DNA from: Panicum virgatum
Taxonomy: Eukaryota > Streptophyta > Magnoliopsida > Poales > Poaceae
Reading direction: 5' to 3'
Assembly: GCF_016808335.1 (NCBI RefSeq)
Contig: NC_053137.1
Span: 682,001 to 746,000 of the forward strand
DNA length: 64,000 nt
Notes under the pieces: generated by a model
What the model saw: only the letters and a program-made list of their open reading frames with translations
Told to the model about the DNA's origin: nothing
Databases searched by the model: none
Part shown: positions 37,738-47,741 of the stretch, in pieces
Layout of the letters: each line of letters opens with the position of its first letter
How positions within the stretch are numbered: the stretch's first letter is position 1
Translations under genes and position numbers: made by a program

Positions 37738-38093
37738 CGTTTGAATCAAAGTTTTCGGGGTTTTCTGGGTGCCACCGGTCAGACCCGTAGGCAAGACCGG
37801 TCAGACCGGTCTGCTCACCTTTGGACAGACACGACCGGTCAGACCGGTCCAGTGCACCGGTCAAACCAGTTCAGGCAGAGAGGTCTGCTGTTTTCCCGAT
37901 TCGCTTCGTGGTTTCGCTCGCACGTTCGAGGCCTTTTGTGTTGGTTTAGCTTTTCCGTAGCTATTCCAAATTTTGGTCAGAACGCTTGAGGGCTTGGGTG
38001 ATTTTCGGGATATAGGCCGACGGTTTGAATTTCGGAAGAAATTTTGATCGGCTCCCATTCACCCCCCCTCTGGTCGCCGGCTTCGGTCCCTCA
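37735..38093 (+). repeat. Remaining 3' tail of the original 5' LTR
   Basis: It begins CACCGTTTGAATC, corresponding to LTR position 46795 of the 3' copy, and runs to TCCCTCA just before the PBS. It differs from both other copies (for example an extra CCGGTCAAACCAGTT unit near 37858), so it is the original, older 5' LTR end. Confidence 0.88.
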
Positions 38094-38095
38094 AT

Positions 38096-38107
38096 TGGTA
38101 TCAGAGC
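38096..38107 (+). other. Primer-binding site, initiator Met tRNA type
   Basis: TGGTATCAGAGC lies two bases after the LTR end. It is the canonical copia primer site. Confidence 0.92.
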
Positions 38108-38157
38108 TTGGTTGAGGTTTTCAGTACCTTAACTGGTTCGAAAACCACTTGGCGACC

Positions 38158-40968
38158 ATGTTGAGTCTTGGGAAGATCCTGGTGTTTTCCGGCGAGGACT
38201 ATGCCTACTGGAAGGTTCGCATGAGAGCCTTCTTGCAGAGCATGGGAGCCGAGGTCTGGGATATTACCAAGAACCAGGCTTACGTGGTGCTTGCTGCTCG
38301 GGTCACTCCTCTTCAAGTGACCGAGCACGAGGCTAACGCCAAGGCTGTCAATGCCTTGTTCGCTGGCGTTTCTCGTGCGGAGTTCTCACGCGTCCAGGGT
38401 TTTCAGGAAGCCCACAAGATTTAGATGTGCCTTGAGAACTACCACGAGAGCACACCTCAGGTCAAAGCCAGACTGTTCGAGACTCACCGGCGTGAGTACG
38501 AGAACTTCACACAGGAGCCGGGTGAGAGCATTGACTTGATGTTCAGTCATTTTCAGTCGATTGTGAACAAAGTCAATGCGAACAGATCTGCTGATGCCCT
38601 TGAGTACACAGAGCACGAGAAGGCCCTCAAGTTGCTCTACGCACTTGACCGCTCTGTGTGAGATCTCAAGGTGAACACCATCATTAAGTCTGCTGGCTAT
38701 GAGACTCTGACGGTGAATGAGCTTTTCAGCAAGCTCAAGGCCACGGAGGTGGATAACCAGACACGAGCCAAGCTCAATGGTGCCCCTCCTTCCAAGAGCA
38801 TCGCTCTTGTGACTGGCCCAGGTGGATCGAGCTCTAATGCTAACTCTGCTCTTGGCTTTTCTCTTACCTCTTTGCCTTCTGTTTCAGATGAACAGCTGGA
38901 TACGCTGGGCGACGACGACTTGTGCCTCCTCATCAGCAAGTTCCAGTGCGTCTACCACAACAGGCAGAGGAAGAAGAACCCCGGGTGCTACAACTGCGGC
39001 GATTTGAACCACTTCATCGCCGATTGCCCCAAGAAGTCCGGTGGTGGCCAGAACAACCACTTCGACTACTACCGCCACCGCGACCGCGACGAGGGAGGCT
39101 CCAACAAGGAGCGTCGGCGCCACAAGCACCGCAGTGATGACTGGGGAGGACGCTTCGACAAGGAGTCGCTCAAGAAGCGCTTCCAGTACAAGGCCAAGAA
39201 GCGGGAGAAGGCCTTCCTGGCGCAGCTCAGCGACCTCGACAAGAGCTCCGACACCGACCGCTCTTCTTCACTGACCTCCGATGACGATGACAAGAAGAAG
39301 AAGAAGAAGAAGCGGGACAAGGAAGCCACCGGCTTCATCGGCCTTTGCTTGGCGGCCGGTCGGCGCAAGGGCTTCTGCACCATGGCGGGTGAAGCCGATG
39401 GTGCTCGTGCGTCTTCGGGTGGACATGCTACACCGACGCACGTCGACTCTTCTCCTGGATCTGAGAGCGATTCAGAGGTAAACTCCACAATCGACCTGCT
39501 TGATACGGAGGTTAGAGAGTTGTACGCCGCTCTCGACAACCAGAAGAGGCTGCTTAAGGAAGCAGCTAGAGAGCGTAGAAAGATTAGGGCTGAGCTGGCT
39601 TGTGCTAGGGAGAAATCTAGTGAGGATGAGTGCGCTGGCTGCATATCTCACATGAACGATCTTGTTGCTCTCCGTGCCAAGCATAATGAGAACGTCGCGA
39701 ATTTAGATGTTGCTAAGACTTCGCTTGCTGACGTGTCTCATGAGCTCGCTAAGGCCAAGCATGAACTAGAACTGGTTAAGGACCCTCCTATTGTTAGCGA
39801 TGTGCTTGAATGTGATGAGTGTCCTATCTTTAAGTCCGATCTAGCTTCGTTGCAGTCCAAGTTTGCTACTGTTGTGTGCGAGCTAGAGGAGCTTAGGTCT
39901 AGGCCTGTTCTGCTTGGTGCTTGTAAGCTTTGTCCCACGCTTAGGTCGGAGCTAGATGAGAAGAACGCTTTGATCAAGTCTTTTGGGAAGACTAAGATCG
40001 TAGAGTCTAGCCCACCTATTGATTGCCCTGTTTGCCCTGGTTTGATTGCTGATCTGGATAGTCTTGCGGTAGAGAAAGCCAACTTGGAGAATGAGAATAC
40101 CTATCTTAGGGCGATTCTGAGTTGGGATTCTAGCAGTGAGCCGCAGTTGGGCATGATGATTAAGCAGTTCAAGCGTGGTGATGGGTTTGGGGTCGGTTAC
40201 TCATACACGAAGTCAGACTTTGACAGGTTGTATGGTAAGATCGGCAAGGCTGCTGGAGTTCAGAGTGCTCTAAACACTGCTAGTACGAGCACGCAGCCTT
40301 CGCTTGTTGACCCCACGGATGGTGTGCTTAAAGAACCACCGAAAGCACCTCCGCAGAAGCAGGTTTGGGTTCCAAAGCCCAATGAGCTGAGGAATCCCCT
40401 CGATGCGCTCCCTGCTGCCACAGCCCAGGTTGCCCAGAAGAAGAGGGCTGCTCCTCCCTGTCCGCAGGCTAGGCCTCCACCTCCCAAGCGTGAGGTGAGG
40501 TACCACTGCGAGTACTGTGACAGGGAAGGTCACCTGGAGGAGTTTTGCTTCAGAAGGAAGCGGGCTGTGAGGCGTGAGCAGGAAAGAAGGAACGCGGACA
40601 TGTACTCTGCTCGGGTGCATTGTCCTCCTCGGCGTGGTGGTAGGCAAGATGCTTGGGCGCGCCGTGTAGGTGGAGGTCAGGGAGACGGTGGTGGTTACCG
40701 TGCTCTAGCGGGTGGTTACTTTGCCGGTCGTGCTCCTGGTCGTTTTCAGTACGGCTATGGACCACGGGATCGAGGCTTTGGAGGAGGTTTCGATGCTCCA
40801 CGCTTTTCTCGCAGTGGTGTTCGTCAGTCATGCGGTAGACGGGATGAGAGATACGCTTTGTCTGGTTTTGCTAACCCTTCTGTAGAGCAAATGGCTCGAC
40901 ACTGGTTTGCTTCTCAATTTGCTAACCCCAGTGTTGAGACATTTGCTCACCCTTTGTCTCACTACTGA
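38158..40968 (+). pseudogene. Sirevirus gag with two nonsense codons
   Basis: The frame starts at the ATG at 38158 (MLSLGKILVFSGEDYAYW), the Gag N-terminal domain with a Trp-rich WKVRMRAF segment. Stops at 38422 (TAG) and 38659 (TGA) interrupt it, after which it is open from 38671 to 40968. It holds a CCHC knuckle (CYNCGDLNHFIADC at about 38989), long coiled-coil-like Lys/Glu-rich stretches, repeated CxxCP-type motifs (CDECPIFKSDL, CKLCPTLRSEL, CPVCPGLIADL), and a second knuckle-like CEYCDREGHLEEFC (about 40507). About 930 residues is long for copia but normal for Sireviruses. Pol follows in a different frame. Confidence 0.88.
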
Positions 40969-40969
40969 T

Positions 40970-43900
40970 GTGCAGGTCGAAGGCTTGGAGAACAGGTGGA
41001 TCATGGACTCCGGTTGTTCGCGCCATATGACCGGGAATGACAGATGGTTCTCCAGCCTCACCCCGATGCGCTCAAAGGAGTACATTATGTTCGGAGATAA
41101 TGGAAGAGGAAAGGTACGTGGACTTGGCGCTGTTCGAGTTTCTGATCACTTTACCCTGAGAGAAATTGCTTTGGTTTCGAATCTTGGCTTTAATTTGCTC
41201 TCTGTTTCGCAACTTCTTGATGAGGGGTTTGAGGTTCGCTTCAAGGAGGGCTGTTCGCGTGTTTTGGATTCCAGAGGAGATTTGGTTTGCCGGATTACAC
41301 CTCGCGATCGGGTTTTCTTGGTTGACTTCTCTGGAACCCCTCTTGGCCCTTCTCGTTGCTTGTTGGCTGGTCCTTCTTCTGATTTATGGAAGTGGCATAG
41401 GAGACTTGGACATTTGAGCTTCGATTTGTTGTCGAGACTTAGCTCACTTGGCCTAATCCGAGGATTGCCCAAATTGAAGTTTGAAAAGGACCTTGTTTGC
41501 CATCCATGTCGCCACGGGAAGATGATTGCTACTTCACATCCACCTGTTAATCAGGTGTTGACCGCTCACCCTGGAGAGTTGCTACACATGGACACAGTTG
41601 GTCCTTCTAGGGTGATGTCTGTTGGTGGGAAGTGGTACGTTCTTGTGATCGTGGACGACTTTTCTCGCTATTCTTGGGTCTTTTTCATGAGAACCAAGGA
41701 TGAGGCTTTCGAGTTTGTTCGAGACTTGATCTTGAGGTTGAAAAACGAGCTACCCCAGGCTATGCGAGCGATTCGCAGTGATAATGGCACAGAATTTAAA
41801 AACGCTCGTTTTGACGCCTTTTGCAGTGATCAAGGGCTTGAACACCAGTATTCTTCTCCCTACACTCCACAGCAGAATGGAGTCGTAGAGCAGAAGAATC
41901 GGACACTGGTTGAGATGGCGAGGACGATGCTCGATGAGCATAGGACTCCTCGCAAATACTGGGCTGAGGCGGTTAACACCGCTTGTTACGTGTCCAACCG
42001 CATTTTCTTGCGTGCTTTCATGGACAGGACTTCTTATGAGTTGCGGTTTGGACGCCAGCCCCGTGTTGACCATCTCAGAGTTTTCGGTTGCCGATGCTTT
42101 GTGCTGAAAGATGGAAATCTTGATAAGTTTGAGTCTCGCTCGTCTGACGGCATTTTTCTCGGTTATGCTTCTCACTCTAGAGCGTACCGTGTGCTGATTA
42201 TTGATACTAACATCGTCAGAGAGACTTGTGAAGTCACTTTCGACGAGACTGCACCGTTCAATTCTTCTGTCTTTGAAGTTGCAGGAGATGATGAGCTCGG
42301 CACCTCCATCTTTGAAGATGAGGAGGAAGAAGCTGCGGAGGGTGAGGCTAAGGCTACCACGCGTGCTGTGGACCCAGTTGCCTCCGCCACGAGCTCGAAC
42401 GATGATGACGGCCCCATTCCGACTACGTCTACTTCATGGGGGCCGATCGAGCAGGTGACTCAGGATTCACCAGCTGCACCTGAGGAGACACCAGACTTGG
42501 TTGAGGAGGAGGCGACTTCGACGCAGGAAGCACCTCGACACATTCAGCGTCGCCATCCACCTCAACAGATGCTATGTGATCTCAACGAGCGAGTCACCAG
42601 GTCCAAGGTAATAAGTATTGCTGGCTTTGCTCATTCAGCGTTTGTTGCCTCTTTTGAGCCCAAAGATACTGGACACGCTCTTTCTGATTCTAATTGGGTC
42701 AATGCCATGCATGAGGAACTTGAAAATTTTGAAAGAAACCAAGTTTGGGTTTTAGTCGAGCCTCCACCTGCTTGTAATCCCATCGGAACGAAGTGGGTTT
42801 TCAAAAACAAGCAGGGGGAGGATGGGTTGGTTGTTCGAAACAAAGCTCGACTTGTTGCCCAGGGGTTTAGCCAGAAAGAGGGTATTGATTTTGAGGAGAC
42901 TTTTGCCCCTGTTGCTCATTTGGAAGCTATTCGAATCTTTCTTGCATTTGCTGCTTCCAAGGGTTTTAAAGTTTTCCAAATGAACGTTAAATCTGTCTTC
43001 TTGAATGGTTTTATCGAAGAAGAGGTTTATGTGAAACAACCCCCTGGTTTCGAAAATCCCAAGTTTCCAAACCGTGTTTACAAACTTCATAAAGCACTTT
43101 ATGGTTTGAAACAGGCACCCAGAGCTTGGTATGATAGATTGAAAACCTTTTTGCTGGCTCAGGGCTTTAAAATGGGATGTGTGGATAAAACTTTGTTCCT
43201 CATGCGGTCTGGCAATGATTTCCAATTAGTTCAGATATACGTGGATGATATTATCTTTGGTGGCTATTCTCACGCTCTTGTCTCAAAGTTTTCTGAGCAG
43301 ATGTCCATGGAGTTCGAGATGAGCATAATGGGTGAGCTGCAGTTCTTCCTCGGGCTGCAGATCAAGTAAACTCCTCAGGGCACGTTCGTCCATCAAGCCA
43401 AGTACACCAGGGACTTGCTGCGGAAGTTCGACATGAGTGATTTGTCACCTCAGCCGACTCCGATCAGCATTTCGACGACGCTTGATGAGGACTTGGACGG
43501 CGAGGCGGTGGACCAGAAGGAGTACAGGAGCATGATCGGCTCGCTCCTGTACCTGACGGCGACCCGGCCGCACATTCAGTTTGGGGTCGGCCTCTGTGCA
43601 CGGTACCAGGCTTCTCCGCACACCTCCCACAGGCAGGTGGTGAAACGCATCTTCAGGTATCTGAAATTCACCCTTGAATTTGGTCTTTGGTACTCTGCGG
43701 ATTCTTCTCTAGTTTTGGTGGGCTTTTCTGATGCCGATTTCGGTGGGTGTCGGTTGGATCGCAAGTCGACATCCGGCACTTGTCAATTTCTCGGTACATC
43801 TTTGGTGTCTTGGTCCTCTCGCAAGCAGGCTAGCGTAGCGCTTTCCTCCACAGAGACTGAGTATGTTGCCGCTGCTAGCTGTTGTTCCCAGATCCTTTGG

Positions 43901-44182
43901 ATGAAGCAAACCTTGCAGGATTATGGTTTGAGTTTCGGTAGGGTTCCCATCTTTGTAGACAACTTGTCAGCCATTAGCATTGCAAAGAACCCTGTCCTAC
44001 ACTCCAGAACCAAACACATAGATATCAGATTCCATTTCCTGCGAGACAATCATGAGAGAGGCCACATAGACTTGAACCATGTCCCTTCAGAGAGGCAAAC
44101 CGCAGATATCCTAACCAAACCGCTAGAGCATGACACCTTTGCTCGCTTGCGAGGGGAGCTTGGGGTTTATTACCCCTTTTGA
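40970..44182 (+). pseudogene. Sirevirus pol with one nonsense codon
   Basis: Domains in order are protease ([13 protein letters not shown], about 41001), GAG-pre-integrase (WHRRLGHLS), and integrase with Asp in VDDFSRYSW, Asp in RSDNGTEF and Glu in [11 protein letters not shown]. Next come an acidic linker, reverse transcriptase with [10 protein letters not shown] and the catalytic YVDDI (about 43240), and RNase H (SSTETEYVAAA, then KHIDIRFHFLRD). A TAA at 43367-43369, just after GLQIK, interrupts RT. The same frame then continues to the proper end at 44182. Entry is in another frame than gag, so expression would have needed a frameshift or separate initiation. Confidence 0.92.
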
Positions 44183-45573
44183 TCGCTGACTTTTCTTTGG
44201 TTAGCTTTGTAGGTCTTATTTGCTTTTCTTTTTGTTTTCTAGGTTTGTTAGTTGCATTGTGCATATGCATTGTATATTTTTGCATTTTGCATTGCCTCAC
44301 TTGCACTAGCATTCTTGTATACATTGCTATGATCTTCTAGTGCCTGCTAGTGTGAGTTGATAAATTTGATCATGTATAGCTTGCTCCACTGTGTATATGA
44401 CATCATCTGAGTTAAGCTATTTTGATTTGAAAATCTGAAAACATGATCACCCTGTCTTGTCTACTAGCATGTTAGGGTGTGTTGATATGCTTTGCTATCT
44501 TATTCATGCTAGTGTAGCCTTTCGTTCAGCAATTCATACTTGAAATGATATAAATTTGATAAAATTGCTTAAACTGTACTTCAAATGGATTGAAAAGATC
44601 TAGGTGGGATTGCTTGTCGCACTGATCGAGCTTTCGGGACGGCTCACTTTGCACTTGTGAGAACCCGGGCAAGGCTGTGCATGACTGAAACGAGTGCCTT
44701 AAGCTTCTGACTGTCTTTGGCATAGGCTTGGCCTCGTTACTAAGTAAAGCATGGCAAGCTTTCAATCCCTGGCATTAAGAATTGCTTGATATAAATTTGA
44801 TTGAAAAATAAATGTCTGCAACATGCTTTGGCTGGTTTGGCTCATCTGTATGAGTATGAGTGGCACTGCTTTCCATTCCCTACTTGTTAGTGCTAGATCA
44901 TGGGTGATGCTTTTATTTCTCCTAAACTGAACTTGCCTAGCTCTAGATTGATTTGATATATCTCGTTGAGCTAGATGCAGGTCTTGTTTATGGATGCACA
45001 CGTGCTTGTGACTAGATGTTGCTCATATCATTGTATCCCTGAATGCTATCACTTACACCTCCTGCATTGCATTCATTGCATAGCATCTGTTCAGGGGGAG
45101 TTTCAGCTTCAGGGGGAGCTTTAGGTCTTTTTAGACTTGATGTGTGCATGTGCCAACAAGGGGGAGATTTTTGGGAGAGTGATCGAACAAGGGGGAGACT
45201 TATTTGATTTTTCAAAAACTTGTTGTGCACAGGTCTTTGAGAGTGCATTATTTTGTGAGAATTGCACGTGTGAAGGGAAAATGCATTTCAGGGGGAGTTT
45301 CTGCTTTGGTTGTGAGACTTGTTTTCCCTTTGCTTTCTTGCATGACTGCGTCGAGCGTTACCTCTGTCTTTGAGGAGTCATGTTTTGGCTTTTGATCGAT
45401 TGCGTCGAGCCGTTGCCCTTGTCTTAGGGAATCGATCTGTGCTTGAGTAAGTGACTGGTCTTGCCTTTCTGAGCTTTGTGTCACTTGCTTGAGTTCTTCA
45501 CTCTCTTGTTTCTATTTTATCACTTCTCTGTTTTCGGGTGGGGTGTTGACAATGCACTCATCAAGGGGGAGAT
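44183..45573 (+). other. Non-coding 3' region with multiple polypurine tracts
   Basis: No env-like frame was seen. AGGGGGAG tracts occur near 45093, 45112, 45159, 45191, 45290 and finally 45564, next to the 3' LTR, where AAGGGGGAGAT would prime plus-strand synthesis. Multiple PPTs in this place are a known Sirevirus trait. Confidence 0.82.
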
Positions 45574-47142
45574 TGAGGAATGAGAGTACTCTATCCTGCT
45601 TGTGATGAGTAAATTGTCAACCGTGCGGTGTGATCGTGCCCTTGGTCTTTGGATTGCAGGTACACGGGCGTCAAGTGTCGACGGAGAGCTGCCGTGGAGG
45701 TGCTGTGGCCGATGGACCGTGCGGTGGACAGCGGTGAAGGGCAGCCGGGACTGGAGCTCAGGCCGGGCGGCAGCTGTGGCGTCCACTCCTGGATCGAGGG
45801 CGCAAGCGGCGACGGAAGGCGGGTTTCTTGGTTTGCGCCACAAAACCAAGGAGGCGGACGACGGTTGAAGACGCCAAGTCGTGGAGGCACGGGCGTCGGT
45901 CTCGGGACTGACGGAGGCAACGGGCGTCGACGGCGTCTAGGGCCTCGCTGCGGGCGAGGAGGTGACGGGCGTCGGGCGGCGTCTAGGGCCGTCAGAAGGC
46001 CGAGGCGGGAACGGCGTCTAGGGCCACGGCGTGGAGGCGGGAATCTTCCCGCGCGAATAGTTTTTGCGGTTTTCTCAAAACCGGCCATCTACCCAGGTTT
46101 CACGGACCTTTCAAAACCGTGGACCAGGTCTTCATCAAGATAGCGGCATCGTGGAGAAGACTTCATTGCGAAGAAAGAACCTCAACCGTCAGATGAGATC
46201 GTGTACATGGGGAATCTGCAGACCAACTGGTCTGACCGGTCCATGGAACCGGTCTGACTGGTCTCCGCGGGTATAAATACACCTTCACTTGTATTAGGTC
46301 GTGTGGCTTTTGTAACTTGTCCGTGAATTGCTCTTTCTCCCAGGCCGCCGCCCCTGTGTCTCTCTCCCCCTGTTCTTCTCTTTAGAATAGAATTAGTCCA
46401 TGGATTTGTGAGACTTCGTGTTGGATTTGATTGGGAAAGGAGGCCCTATCCTCCTCGTGCCCTCTGGGCTTTTGAATCAATCCAATTCCGTCCCTCTTGT
46501 GCTCTTTTGTGATGGATTTTCGTTTCGTTTTTTATGCACATGATTGAGATGGTTCTTCGAGCTCTTTGTAGCGATTCCCGTGCTTCTAGCCTCGTGCCCA
46601 ACCTTCTGGAATCGCTAGCTTTTCAGAATTGAAGTTCTTGAGTTTTTGAGAAAACCCCAATCCTTCTTGATCTCCCCTCGAATTCTCAAGATTCTTTGAT
46701 CTTTAGGACGAGATCTCTTGGGGATATGTTCACGGGGTAGGGGCGAAGCTATCCCCCAAGTTTCATCGATTTTCGTGGTCGTTTGGTCTAGATTCACCGT
46801 TTGAATCAAAGTTTTCAGGGTTTTCTGGGTGCGACCGGTCAGACCGGTAGGCAAGACCGGCCAGACCGGTCTGCTCGCCTTTGGACAGACACGACCGGTC
46901 AGACCGGTCCAGGCAGAGAGGTCTGCTGTTTTCCCGATTCGCTTCCGATTTGCTTCGTGGTTTCGCTCGCACGTTCGAGGCCTTTTGTGTTGGTTTAGCT
47001 TTTCCATAGATATTCCAAACTTTGGTTAGAACGCTTGAGGGCTTGGGTGATTTTCGGGATATAGGCCGACGGTTTGAATTTCGGAAGAAATTTTGATCGG
47101 CTCCCATTCACCCCCTCTCTGGTCGCCGGCTTCGGTCCCTCA
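45574..47142 (+). repeat. 3' LTR (copy B)
   Basis: 1,569 bp with a TATA box near 46272. It has two CCGGTCTGACCGGT-type units upstream of the TATA box (46229-46263) against four in copy A, which accounts for the 44-bp difference. The downstream part carries three more units at about 46832-46911. Confidence 0.93.
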
Positions 47143-47741
47143 GAGCTCAACCTCGTTTATTTGTGGAGTAAAGCACCATCTCCGCCACAGCCTCCTCATC
47201 ACCAAAGAAGCCTTGAGCAGGCAAATTAGGGAGGACATCATTGCCCTGAACATTTGCCCCTGGGAGCTTGTTGCTCACCAGCAGTAGCTTCTTCAATCTC
47301 GTGATGGCCTGCCCCCCTCTGATGATGCAGCGATTGCAAACCATATACAGTATATTTTTCAACTGAGGAAAATGATTCCCATATTAACAGGTCGAAGAAT
47401 TGAGGCACCTGGATAAAAAGAAACGCGCGGGAGAGTTGCGTAGAATAACATCATGTAGAGAACACAGAGGATACAAAGCGTGGCAATACACACGACCAAG
47501 GGTATCGTTTTTCCGAAACAATTGACAAAGACACGAAACGAAACAACGGTACAGGCAAGCACTGACCTAATGAGTACATATATAAGAAGCTAATGGCCCT
47601 AAATAGGCCTTAAATAGTAGAGATCAACCACACCCCAGCATCTATCCTTCCAAGCACACAACACTTGCAGTAGTAGAAAGTCACTTCAAGCACACCAGGA
47701 TACATATATAACGATTCTGTTGAACGATTTAAAATGGCTGG
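47143..47741 (-). other. 3' flank of the DUF4220/DUF594 gene
   Basis: The stretch starts with the GAGCT duplication and includes the probable 3' UTR. A 71-codon minus frame (47362-47147; LKKLLLVSNKLPGANVQG) has a faint leucine-rich-repeat look but no support. It is duplicated at 36251-36849. Confidence 0.4.

Larger units (their letters stand above)
34638..47142 (+). mobile_element. Sirevirus-like Ty1/copia element, 5' LTR split by copied flank DNA
   Basis: The element is bounded by TGAGG...CCTCA LTRs and the 5-bp duplication GAGCT (34633-34637 and 47143-47147; the same GAGCT also follows LTR copy A at 36251). The order is LTR copy A (34638-36250), an intruding host segment (36251-37737), the remaining tail of the original 5' LTR (37735-38093), PBS, gag, pol, a non-coding stretch with repeated polypurine tracts, and the 3' LTR (45574-47142). 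The initiator-Met PBS, long gag with two zinc knuckles, repeated polypurine tracts and palindrome-rich LTRs fit the Sirevirus (Maximus/SIRE) lineage. Nonsense changes in gag and pol make it defective. Confidence 0.9.
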
